From Dactylosporangium sucinum (lineage in GTDB: Bacteria > Actinomycetota > Actinomycetes > Mycobacteriales > Micromonosporaceae), in NCBI RefSeq assembly GCF_014647515.1, contig NZ_BMPI01000045.1, forward strand, positions 41,554 through 97,499: 55,946 nt of DNA, written 5' to 3'. Of this stretch, positions 49,454 to 55,946 are shown one piece after another. The notes beneath the pieces are model-generated. The model did no database searches. It was not told the DNA's origin and was given only the letters and a program-made list of their open reading frames with translations. The position numbers and the translations under genes are program-made. Each line of letters starts with the position of its first letter. Position 1 is the stretch's first letter.

Positions 49454-51319
49454 CTACCGCTTGGGGAACTTCCCCATGGTGTAGTGCTTGACGGCGCTGC
49501 GGACGGTCTCCTCGTCGGTGTTCACCCACGTGAACCGGCAGAGCTTGAAGGTGCCGCTGACGGCGTCGAAGCGGGGGACGAAGTCCGGGTCGTGGCGCAG
49601 CGTCGAGCCCTCGCGGACCTTCAGGCGCAGCTGGCCGTTGTCGAGCAGGACGTCGGTGACCTCGTCCCACGGATACATGCGGCGGGTTTTGCCGATGGCG
49701 TGCGAGATGCCCAGGCCGCCGATCGCCAGGATGTGGCTCGGCCGGCGGCGCAGCAACAGCCGCACGAGAATCACGCCGACGGCGATGATGGCGAGGCCGC
49801 CGAAGACGCCGAGGATCTCCTCCTCGGCCAAGCCGACAACCCAGAAACCGGTGCCCAGGTAGGCGATCGGCACCAGGAGGATCCAGCCGAAGAAGCGCAG
49901 CACCGGGGACTGGTTGCTCGTGTAGCTGGCGGTGCCGGAGGGGCGTTCCACCGGCGTCTCGGCCACCGGTGCCACCGCATCGGGGTGCAGCGTGGCGAGC
50001 CAGGCGTCCCTGGTGACCGTCGCGCCCGGCTCGGCGTGCCATTCCACGAGGCGGCCGGCGCGGTCCGGGGCGTAGAGGCGCAGCAGGGCGCCGTCCTCCG
50101 TGCGCAGGACGATCAGCTCCGCGCCCGCGGCGTAGCGCCGGCCGGGCTGCACCGTGAACTTCACGACCTTCGCGGCGCCGCCCGGGATGGCCCAGCGCAT
50201 CGGGACGTGGTCGGGGTTGCTCTCGGTGGCGGTCACCTGGCGGCCGCCGCCGCGCTCGACCCAGGTCGCGCCGCCCTGCACGACCGACAGCTCCGGATCC
50301 TCGGCGTGCCGCAGCGGGCGGCCGAAGCGGCGCTCCACCAGCTCCTGCACGATCGGCATCCGGGAGCTGCCGCCGACGAGGACGACCGCCGAGAGCTGCT
50401 CCGGCCGCACGCCGCAGCGGTTGAGCAGGCTGGTGCAGCAGGCCACGGTACGGTCGAGCTCCCGCTCGGTCAGCTTGACGAGCTGGTCGCGGCTCAGGTG
50501 GAAGGCCGGCGCGGCCGGGGTGATGTAGTCCTCGACGGTGGACGCGTCGCTGAGCTGGTGCTTGACGCCGCGGGCGAAGTCGCCCAGCTGCAGGGTGGCC
50601 CGCAGGCGGGCGGCGCTGTCGGGGCCGTCGAGCGCGGCAGCCAAGGCGTCGCCGCCGGCCTCCTGCAGCTCGCGGGCGATCACGACGTCGAGGTCGCGGC
50701 CGCCGCAGTCGTCGAGGGCGGCGTGGCCCAGGACCTCGTGGTCGGCCGTGGACGTGAACCGCACGACCGCGGCGTCGAAGGTACCCCCGCCGAAATCGTA
50801 GACGAGCACCACGTCACCGGCCGCGAACGCCGTCCCGGTCATCGGGGCCAGCGCCGCCGCGACCGGCTCCTGCAGCAGTTCGACCTCGACGAAGCCGGCC
50901 GCCTCGCCGGCCTTGATCATGAGGTCGCGGCGGGGGTCGCCGGGGCCGTAGGACGCCGGCACGGTGAGGACGAGCCGCTCGACCGGGCCGCCGGCCAGCT
51001 CCCGGGCGCGGCCGGCCAGCGCGGTGACCACGGCGGTGACGAGCTCGCCGACCGGGAAGGAGCGGTCGCCGAGCGGGGTCGGGTACGCGTCGCCGAGGTC
51101 GCGCTTGAACTCCCGGCGGTAGGCGGCCGGGTCGGTCCGCTTGCGCCGCTCGGCCGCGGTGCCGACCAGCAGGGTGCTGCCGTCCCAGCACACGGCGGTC
51201 GGCCAGGAGTACGAGCCGCTCGCGGGCTCCTTGATGAGTCGCTGCTGCCCGTCGGGCAGGACCAGCACGGCGGATGAGGTTGACGTGCCGAAGTCGATCA
51301 CGAGCGTCGGATCGGTCAC
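49454..51319 (-). CDS. Membrane-anchored Hsp70-like protein with lipoyl-like and C-terminal domains
   Basis: 621 residues from GTG 51319 (GGAG five bases upstream); an upstream GTG at 51415 lacks support. The N-terminal nucleotide-binding domain (1-360) has VIDFGTSTSSAVL, LLQEPVAAAL, VLVYDFGGGTFDAAVV and VVLVGGSSRMPIVQELV, so an active ATPase is likely. Instead of a DnaK substrate-binding domain there is a segment (about 390-440) resembling a biotinyl/lipoyl barrel (AELIVLRTEDGALLRLYAPDRAGRLVEW), then two membrane helices (about 470-530), and a C-terminal PH-like domain (about 540-621). Topology places the ATPase and the C-terminus inside. Function is unknown; a membrane-linked chaperone or regulator is inference. 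Confidence 0.85.
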   Translation of the reverse strand: MTDPTLVIDFGTSTSSAVLVLPDGQQRLIKEPASGSYSWPTAVCWDGSTLLVGTAAERRKRTDPAAYRREFKRDLGDAYPTPLGDRSFPVGELVTAVVTALAGRARELAGGPVERLVLTVPASYGPGDPRRDLMIKAGEAAGFVEVELLQEPVAAALAPMTGTAFAAGDVVLVYDFGGGTFDAAVVRFTSTADHEVLGHAALDDCGGRDLDVVIARELQEAGGDALAAALDGPDSAARLRATLQLGDFARGVKHQLSDASTVEDYITPAAPAFHLSRDQLVKLTERELDRTVACCTSLLNRCGVRPEQLSAVVLVGGSSRMPIVQELVERRFGRPLRHAEDPELSVVQGGATWVERGGGRQVTATESNPDHVPMRWAIPGGAAKVVKFTVQPGRRYAAGAELIVLRTEDGALLRLYAPDRAGRLVEWHAEPGATVTRDAWLATLHPDAVAPVAETPVERPSGTASYTSNQSPVLRFFGWILLVPIAYLGTGFWVVGLAEEEILGVFGGLAIIAVGVILVRLLLRRRPSHILAIGGLGISHAIGKTRRMYPWDEVTDVLLDNGQLRLKVREGSTLRHDPDFVPRFDAVSGTFKLCRFTWVNTDEETVRSAVKHYTMGKFPKR

Positions 51320-51499
51320 CGGGGCTCCAGGGAGTGGTACGGGGGTGAAGAACGTCGGTGAGATCAGGCTGCCGGGCGAAAAGTTTCCGCGCTTCGGCTG
51401 TTCGGTGTTCGTCACCGTCCGTCGGGACGGGGGTTTCCGGACGTTGACGCGCTGCCGGTACCGTCGGAACTACGAGACGCCGGTCACGGTCCGGGATCG

Positions 51500-51529
51500 T
51501 TGCTGCGCGCAGCGGTTGCCTCGTAGTGT
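51500..51529 (+). promoter_or_regulatory. Possible zwf promoter
   Basis: TTGCTG (51500-51505) and TAGTGT (51524-51529) with an 18-base spacer, 34 bases before the zwf start. Weak consensus. Confidence 0.4.
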
Positions 51530-51563
51530 CACGGCGGCAGTCCGACGAAAGAGGCGCGCATCC

Positions 51564-53066
51564 ATGTCAACCGACACGGTCCTGCAGGAGTCCGACAACC
51601 GGCACGCCCCGCCCGCGACGGTGGTCATCTTCGGCGCGTCCGGTGACCTGACCCGGCGCAAGCTGATCCCGGCCATCGAGAGTCTGGCCCGCCACAACCG
51701 GCTCCACGAGCGGTTCGCGGTGGTGGGCGTCGCCCGCACCCCGATGGACGACGACAAGTTCATCCACAATGTGCTCGGCGACAAGGGGCTGTCGGGCATG
51801 CCGCAGCTCGCGGGCGCGGTGCGGTACATCTCGGGCGGCTATGACGACCCGGAGACCTACAAGCGGCTGGCCGCCGTCCTGGACGAGCTCGACGAGCAGC
51901 GCGGCACCGCCGGCAACCGGGTGTTCTACCTGTCGACCCCGGCCGAGGCGTTCCCGCTGGTCATCAACGGCCTCGCCGGCGCCGGGCTGAACCAGGCCCG
52001 CGAGGGCTCGTTCGCGCGGCTGGTCATCGAGAAGCCCTACGGGCACGACGAGCGCAGCGCCAGGCAGCTCGACGCGACGGTGCACGCCGCGTTCGACGAG
52101 AACCAGGTCTTCCGCATCGACCACTACCTGGGCAAGGACACCGTCCAGAACGTGCTGGCGCTGCGGTTCGCCAACTCCATCTTCCAGCCCATCTGGGACC
52201 GCACCTGGGTCGACCACGTGCAGATCACCGTGGCCGAGACGCTCGGTGTCGGCACCCGGGGCAGCTTCTACGAGCACGCGGGCGCGATGCGCGACATCGT
52301 GCAGAACCACGTGCTGCAGGTCCTCGCGCTCGCCCTCATGGAGCCGCCGGCGTCGTTCAGCGCGGAGGCCGTGCGCAACGAGAAGGTGAAGCTGCTGCAG
52401 GCCATCCGGCTGCCGCGGGGCCGCGACATCGACGACATCTCGGTGCGCGGGCAGTACACGCGGGGTGGCACCCGCGAGGAGCTCATGCCCGGGTATCGCG
52501 AGGAGGCCGGCGTCGACCCGCTCTCCCGCACCGAGACGTTCGCGGCGCTGCGGCTCGACGTCGACAACTGGCGCTGGAAGGGCGTTCCTTTCTACGTGCG
52601 GACAGGAAAGCGGTTGCCCAGCCGGGTCACCGAGGTGGCGCTGCAGTTCCAGCGCCCGCCGCACCTGCCCATCCCCGACTCGCAGCTGACCGAGCTGCAG
52701 CCCGACGCGCTGATCCTGCGCATCCAGCCCGACGAGGGCATCGCGCTGCGCTTCGGCGCCAAGGTCCCCGGCCACTCGTTCCGCGTCCGCTCGGCGAGCA
52801 TGGACTTCTCCTACGACAAGACGTTCCGCGAGGAGTCCCCGGAGGCCTACGAGCGACTGCTGCTCGACGCGCTGATCGGCGACACGACGCTGTTCATCCG
52901 CTCGGACGAGGTCGAGCAGTGCTGGCGGATCGTCGACCCGATCATCGAGCGCTGGGCCCAGGACACCAGCCCGATCCCGACCTACGAGGCGGCGTCCTGG
53001 GGCCCGACGGACGCCGACCGCCTGATCGGCCGCAGCGGCCGCGCCTGGCGCAACACCGTGGCATAA
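51564..53066 (+). CDS. zwf: Glucose-6-phosphate dehydrogenase
   Basis: 500 residues from ATG 51564 with AGAGG upstream. It oxidises glucose 6-phosphate to 6-phosphogluconolactone with NADP+, the entry of the oxidative pentose phosphate pathway. VVIFGASGDLTRRKLIPA is the dinucleotide loop, VIEKPYGHD the substrate/NADP contact, and FRIDHYLGKDTVQN the active-site motif with the catalytic His. YVRTGKRLPSRVTEVALQF lies in the C-terminal sheet. Length matches the family. It diverges from the Hsp70-like gene, so both share a 244-base promoter region. Confidence 0.98.
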   Translation: MSTDTVLQESDNRHAPPATVVIFGASGDLTRRKLIPAIESLARHNRLHERFAVVGVARTPMDDDKFIHNVLGDKGLSGMPQLAGAVRYISGGYDDPETYKRLAAVLDELDEQRGTAGNRVFYLSTPAEAFPLVINGLAGAGLNQAREGSFARLVIEKPYGHDERSARQLDATVHAAFDENQVFRIDHYLGKDTVQNVLALRFANSIFQPIWDRTWVDHVQITVAETLGVGTRGSFYEHAGAMRDIVQNHVLQVLALALMEPPASFSAEAVRNEKVKLLQAIRLPRGRDIDDISVRGQYTRGGTREELMPGYREEAGVDPLSRTETFAALRLDVDNWRWKGVPFYVRTGKRLPSRVTEVALQFQRPPHLPIPDSQLTELQPDALILRIQPDEGIALRFGAKVPGHSFRVRSASMDFSYDKTFREESPEAYERLLLDALIGDTTLFIRSDEVEQCWRIVDPIIERWAQDTSPIPTYEAASWGPTDADRLIGRSGRAWRNTVA

Positions 53067-53072
53067 GGACGG

Positions 53073-53106
53073 CGCCCGCCGCCGGGATCACTCCCAGCGG
53101 CGGGCG
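53073..53106. terminator. Shared terminator between zwf and VOC genes
   Basis: CGCCCGCCGC (53073-53082) pairs with 53097-53106 exactly, loop 14. The right arm lies inside the last codons of the convergent VOC gene. Confidence 0.75.
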
Positions 53107-53471
53107 TTGTCGTCGTTCAGGGTGCCCGGCTTGTCGGGCACCACGCAGAACACCTGGCCCGACGGGTCGCGCATGACCTGCCACGGGCCGGTGCCCTCGA
53201 CGCGGGTCGCGCCGAGGGCCGCCAGCCGGGCCACCTCCGCGGCCAGGTCGTCGGTGTGGATGTCCAGGTGCACGCGCGGGGCGCCGTCGCCGAGCCGCTG
53301 GGCGAGGAACAGCATCCGTTGGTGCTCCAGCAGGGCGCCGTGGAACTCCGGATACTTCTCGACGAGCGGGATCGGCTGACCCAGCGCGCCCTCCCAGAAC
53401 GCCACCGCCGCGGCGTGGTCGTCGGCCGGGACGTCGAGCACGATCGCGTGCAGCCTGCTGTAGTGAGCCAC
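53088..53471 (-). CDS. VOC (glyoxalase/bleomycin-resistance) family protein
   Basis: 127 residues from GTG 53471. LHAIVLDVPADDHAAAVAFWEGALGQPI and RVHLDIHTDDLAAEVARLAALGA with MRDPSGQVFCVVP form the two beta-alpha-beta-beta-beta modules of a VOC protein. His8, the HLDIHTDD His and the late Glu/Asp could be metal ligands, but the family includes many non-enzymatic binders. The substrate is unknown. It is convergent with zwf and follows the PhoD gene by 10 bases, so it may be on the PhoD transcript. Confidence 0.9.
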   Translation of the reverse strand: MAHYSRLHAIVLDVPADDHAAAVAFWEGALGQPIPLVEKYPEFHGALLEHQRMLFLAQRLGDGAPRVHLDIHTDDLAAEVARLAALGATRVEGTGPWQVMRDPSGQVFCVVPDKPGTLNDDNARRWE

Positions 53472-53481
53472 GCCGAGCAGG

Positions 53482-54996
53482 CTACCTCCGCGGCGCCTCC
53501 AGCGTCGTGCTCCACAGCACCGCGCCGGTCAGGTCGCGCAGCCGCACCGTGAAGTCGCGCGACCACGGGTTGATCTCGACCTCCCCGAAGTGCTGGAAGC
53601 CGTCCAGCGGCGACGTGTTGGCCGCCGGCGGGGCGTGCACGAACGCCGCCCGCGGGCCGAACGTGCCGTCCAGCGCGTTGGGCCCGAACGCGCCCGCGTT
53701 GGCCGGCCCGGACACGAACTCCCAGAACGGCGTGAAGTCCTGCACCGCGGCCCGCGCCGGGTCGTAGTGGTGCGCCGCCGTGTAGTGCACATCCGCCGTC
53801 AGGAACACGATGCCGGTCACGCCGGCCCGGTGCGCCGCCCGCAGCACCGCGGCGAACTCCAGCTCGCGGCCGAGCGGGGCGCCGGGGTCGCCCTGGGCCA
53901 CGCCCTCCTGCGCCGTCGGGCCGTCCGGCACGACCAGGCCGAGCGGCAGGTCGATCGCGATGACCTTCCAGGTCGCCCGGGACTCCAGCAGCGACCGGAT
54001 GAGCCACGCCCGCTGATCCGGGCCGAGCAGCCCCCGGCGCGGGTCGGCGTAGGTGTTGGCGTCGTTCGCGTCCTTGTACGTGCGCATGTCGAGCTTGAAG
54101 ACGTCGAGGAGCGGGCCGTAGGAGTACTTTCGGTACACCTTGCCGGGCTCCAGCGGCTGCCACTCGAAGAACGCCTGCCGCGCCCGGGCGGCGAGGACGT
54201 CCACGCGCTTCTCCGTGTAGCGGGCGTCGTCGAGGATCTCGCCCGGGTACCAGTTGTTGGTGACCTCGTGGTCGTCCCACTGGTTCAGCTGGGGCACCTC
54301 GGCCAGGAACCGCCGCATGTTGGCGTCGAGCAGGTTGTACGCGAACTGCCCGCGGTACTCGTCGAGCGTCTCGGCGACCTTCGACTTGGCCGGCGTGACG
54401 ACGTTGCGCCACACCCGGCCGTCGGGCAGCGTGACGCTCTCGGTGATCACACCGTCGGAGTAGACGGTGTCGCCGCTGCACAGGTAGAAGTCGGGCCGGA
54501 GCCTGCGCATCGCCTCGAAGATCCGCATCCCGCCCAGATCCGGATTGATGCCCCAGCCCTGCCCGTTGATGTCGCCCGTCCACACGAACCGGATCGGCTT
54601 GTGCCGGTCGGGGAAGCCGAACGAGCCGGTCAGCGGCGCGCTCAGGTGGTCGCCGTCGACCTGGACCCGGTAGTACGTGCGCTCGCCGGGCCGCAGGCCG
54701 GTCAGCCGCAGCTTGCCGGTGAAGTCGCCCTCGGCGGTCACGACCGGGCCACGCAGCCGGCGGGCGTGCTTGAAGTCGGGCCGGTCGCTGACGTCGACGT
54801 ACATGCGGCCGGCCCGGTCGGCCCGCGTCCACACGTACGCCGAGCCGCCGTTCGCCTCGCCGCTCTGCACGCCGTGCGTGAGCACCGGCCGGCCCGAGGG
54901 GACGAACGCCGCGGCCGGCCGCGGCAGGAGCACACCCGCGGCGGCGGCCGCGGCCGACGCGCCGAACAGGGTGCGCCGATTCATCGAAAGCGTCAT
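53482..54996 (-). CDS. phoD: Tat-exported PhoD-type alkaline phosphatase
   Basis: 504 residues from ATG 54996 (ATG 54984 is an alternative). MNRRTLFGASAAAAAAGVLLP is a twin-arginine signal peptide (RRTLF, then a hydrophobic stretch to about residue 30). VLTHGVQSGEANGGSAYVWTRAD is the PhoD N-terminal domain, and FVWTGDINGQGWGINPDL, DFYLCSGDTVYSDG, NQWDDHEVTNNWYPG and FLTADVHYTA are metal-binding motifs. PhoD enzymes hydrolyse phosphomonoesters or phosphodiesters outside the cell, usually under phosphate starvation. An inverted GTTCATCTCT repeat upstream may be regulatory. Confidence 0.95.
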   Translation of the reverse strand: MTLSMNRRTLFGASAAAAAAGVLLPRPAAAFVPSGRPVLTHGVQSGEANGGSAYVWTRADRAGRMYVDVSDRPDFKHARRLRGPVVTAEGDFTGKLRLTGLRPGERTYYRVQVDGDHLSAPLTGSFGFPDRHKPIRFVWTGDINGQGWGINPDLGGMRIFEAMRRLRPDFYLCSGDTVYSDGVITESVTLPDGRVWRNVVTPAKSKVAETLDEYRGQFAYNLLDANMRRFLAEVPQLNQWDDHEVTNNWYPGEILDDARYTEKRVDVLAARARQAFFEWQPLEPGKVYRKYSYGPLLDVFKLDMRTYKDANDANTYADPRRGLLGPDQRAWLIRSLLESRATWKVIAIDLPLGLVVPDGPTAQEGVAQGDPGAPLGRELEFAAVLRAAHRAGVTGIVFLTADVHYTAAHHYDPARAAVQDFTPFWEFVSGPANAGAFGPNALDGTFGPRAAFVHAPPAANTSPLDGFQHFGEVEINPWSRDFTVRLRDLTGAVLWSTTLEAPRR

Positions 54997-55014
54997 GAGC
55001 GACGTTTATCGGGC

Positions 55015-55100
55015 AGAGATGAACACCGATCGAGCTTTGTCCGATTGGCGGGAGAACCTGGGTATAGCAACGGCCGCGTCCCTTCCCGTTGTTCATCTCT
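55015..55100. promoter_or_regulatory. Widely spaced inverted repeat between phoD and the divergent small gene
   Basis: AGAGATGAACA (55015-55025) and TGTTCATCTCT (55090-55100) are exact reverse complements, 64 bases apart. Each half resembles the GTTCAYYY start of an actinobacterial PHO-box unit, but neat 11-bp direct repeats are not visible. Confidence 0.4.
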
Positions 55101-55195
55101 TGCATGTCCGGCGTGCAGGTGCACACGCGACGAAGGTCATGCGGTGTCCCGAGCGTGTGTCCCAGAGCGTGGACAGGCGGCCGGAGGGCGGGGGA

Positions 55196-55702
55196 GTGCA
55201 GCAGGCGAGGTTCGTCTTCTTAGCGTTGGCCGCGGCCGCCGTCGACGATCCCGGCGCGATGGCCGAGGCCGTGACCTGGATGCTCGTGTCGCCGAACAAT
55301 CGTCCCCTCGGCCGGGCGGCGCTCACGTTCGACAGTCTTGCCGCGTGCCGGGACGGTGTCCAGGCGCTGCGCGAAGGGTTTGCGGCGCTGCGCAGTACCG
55401 TGGCCGCCGTCGAGTCGTCGGGACACTGGGTGTGGCGGGTGGACCTCGCCGGCGCGGTGGTCGGCATCTCCAGTCGTTCCTATCTGCGCGCCCGGGAATG
55501 TCACTACAACCTCGCCCGCTTCCTGGAGGCCGTGCCGGCGGCGGTCGTGGCGGCCGGCACCCGCAGTGTCCGAGTTGGTCGCCCGCCGGTTCCGAACCGT
55601 GGCGGCGACACGGCAGCGCTCACCGCGCGCCCGGCACCGCGGGGCGCCCGGACCCGGGCACAGGACGTGCCTGCTCCGGGCGCCCGCCCACGCTTCAGCT
55701 AA
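55196..55702 (+). CDS. Small hypothetical protein with YegP/DUF1508-like features
   Basis: 168 residues from GTG 55196, with GGAGG eight bases upstream. TWMLVSPNNRPLGRAALTFDSLAACRDGVQALREG and HWVWRVDLAGAVVGISSRSYLRARECHYNLARFLEA look like two copies of a YegP (DUF1508)-type beta-beta-alpha unit; this is a weak resemblance. The C-terminal 45 residues are Arg/Pro/Ala-rich. Codon 9 is TTA (55220-55222). The stop codon lies in the terminal repeat of an insertion-like element, so the original 3' end may have been altered. Confidence 0.65.
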   Translation: MQQARFVFLALAAAAVDDPGAMAEAVTWMLVSPNNRPLGRAALTFDSLAACRDGVQALREGFAALRSTVAAVESSGHWVWRVDLAGAVVGISSRSYLRARECHYNLARFLEAVPAAVVAAGTRSVRVGRPPVPNRGGDTAALTARPAPRGARTRAQDVPAPGARPRFS

Positions 55703-55868
55703 GGCCTGTTTCATCACTGGGGCCGGGCTGCGGCGGGCCCAGATTTCGTCTGGCGCCACCCCGCGAAAGCCGGGTTACAACACCGGTAGCCAGGCTTCCG
55801 CGGGGCGACGCCAGACGAAATCTGGACTCCGCCTCGCTCCGACCCCAGTGATGCAACAGGCCTTAGCT
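55697..55868. mobile_element. 172-bp palindromic element (MITE or insertion-sequence end)
   Basis: Terminal 26-base arms (starting AGCTAAGGCCTGTT at 55697 and ending at 55868) match with one mismatch. A second, inner pair of arms (33 bases each, starting CCAGATTTCGTCTGGCG) matches with three mismatches, flanking a central region of about 15 bases. It is adjacent to a partial transposase gene and may be its hairpin end or a non-autonomous relative. Confidence 0.75.
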
Positions 55869-55888
55869 TACAAGTCCTAACAGAATGA

Positions 55889-55946
55889 TCATTTGATGAG
55901 TCGGCGGTAGCAGATGATGGAGCAGGCCAGGCTCATGAACGCTTCG
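55889..55946 (-). mobile_element. C-terminal end of an IS5-like transposase (partial)
   Basis: Only the last 19 codons are visible on the minus strand, reading EAFMSLACSIICYRRLIK and then TGA. This matches the C-terminal end of IS5-type DDE transposases (SEAFxxLAxxxxxxRRL). The gene continues beyond the window edge. Confidence 0.75.

Noticed and set aside
1..55946. tRNA, rRNA or riboswitch genes
   Set aside because: No cloverleaf with CCA-type end, rRNA core or known riboswitch consensus was recognised by eye; a covariance-model scan would decide.

Overview
The window is 56 kb of very GC-rich DNA with dense, short-spaced genes, frequent GTG starts, many ATGA/GTGA start-stop overlaps, rare TTA codons, an ergothioneine cluster, a SARP/BTAD regulator, SigE-type ECF sigma factors, LCP and Tat-exported proteins. 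This indicates an actinobacterium. The long-armed intergenic hairpins and the gene content suggest a filamentous member of the Micromonosporaceae; the family assignment is inference. I see no rRNA, tRNA, CRISPR array or prophage. A partial transposase enters only at the right edge.

Layout. 1-7.4 kb: end of an FtsX-like permease, a small tyrosine phosphatase, a FUSC membrane protein, a membrane Ser/Thr kinase with a long Ala/Glu coiled coil, an alkaline-ceramidase-like membrane protein, a gene-free repeat region and a PadR regulator. 7.4-11.6 kb: the egtABCD ergothioneine operon (minus strand), without egtE. 11.7-16 kb: a HAD-like protein; an operon of membrane protein, DCC protein and TetR regulator with two clear operators; an operon of DUF3307 protein, ECF sigma factor and membrane-anchored BNR-like protein. 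16-20.5 kb: sulfotransferase, LCP protein, serine hydrolase, GNAT and TetR. 20.7-28 kb: 6-phosphogluconate dehydrogenase, MFS exporter with divergent MerR, a second sigma/membrane-partner pair with GNAT, and a flavin reductase/LLM monooxygenase pair. 28.3-32.6 kb: a three-gene ABC exporter and a DUF885 protein. 32.7-38.8 kb: a glucan-degradation locus (GH12-CBM2, triple F5/8C-GH16, F5/8C-DUF1996, LacI regulator) with three CebR-like palindromes. 38.9-44 kb: small P-loop kinase, degenerate EAL-HDOD protein, Mth938-like and PPOX proteins, acyl-CoA desaturase, FAD oxidoreductase. 44-49.4 kb: a large SARP-AAA-LuxR regulator, a Gln/Asp/Arg-rich coiled-coil protein, and a TetR/SRPBCC pair. 49.4-55.9 kb: an unusual membrane Hsp70-like protein, glucose-6-phosphate dehydrogenase, VOC protein, PhoD phosphatase, a small YegP-like protein, and an insertion-sequence end with a long palindrome.

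How the genes work together. Best-supported units are egtABCD; the LacI-controlled secreted glucanases; the two sigma/membrane-partner operons; the FMN reductase/LLM pair; the ABC exporter; and the SARP regulator with 11-bp-spaced heptamers directly upstream of the adjacent FAD oxidoreductase. Candidate regulator-operator pairs can be read from sequence for TetR (13.7 kb), TetR (19.9 kb), MerR (23.8 kb), LacI (34.1 kb), SARP (44.1 kb) and TetR (48.9 kb). The least familiar items are the Hsp70-like protein with a lipoyl-like module, membrane hairpin and C-terminal domain, the coiled-coil gene beside the SARP regulator, and the family of long hairpins at gene ends.
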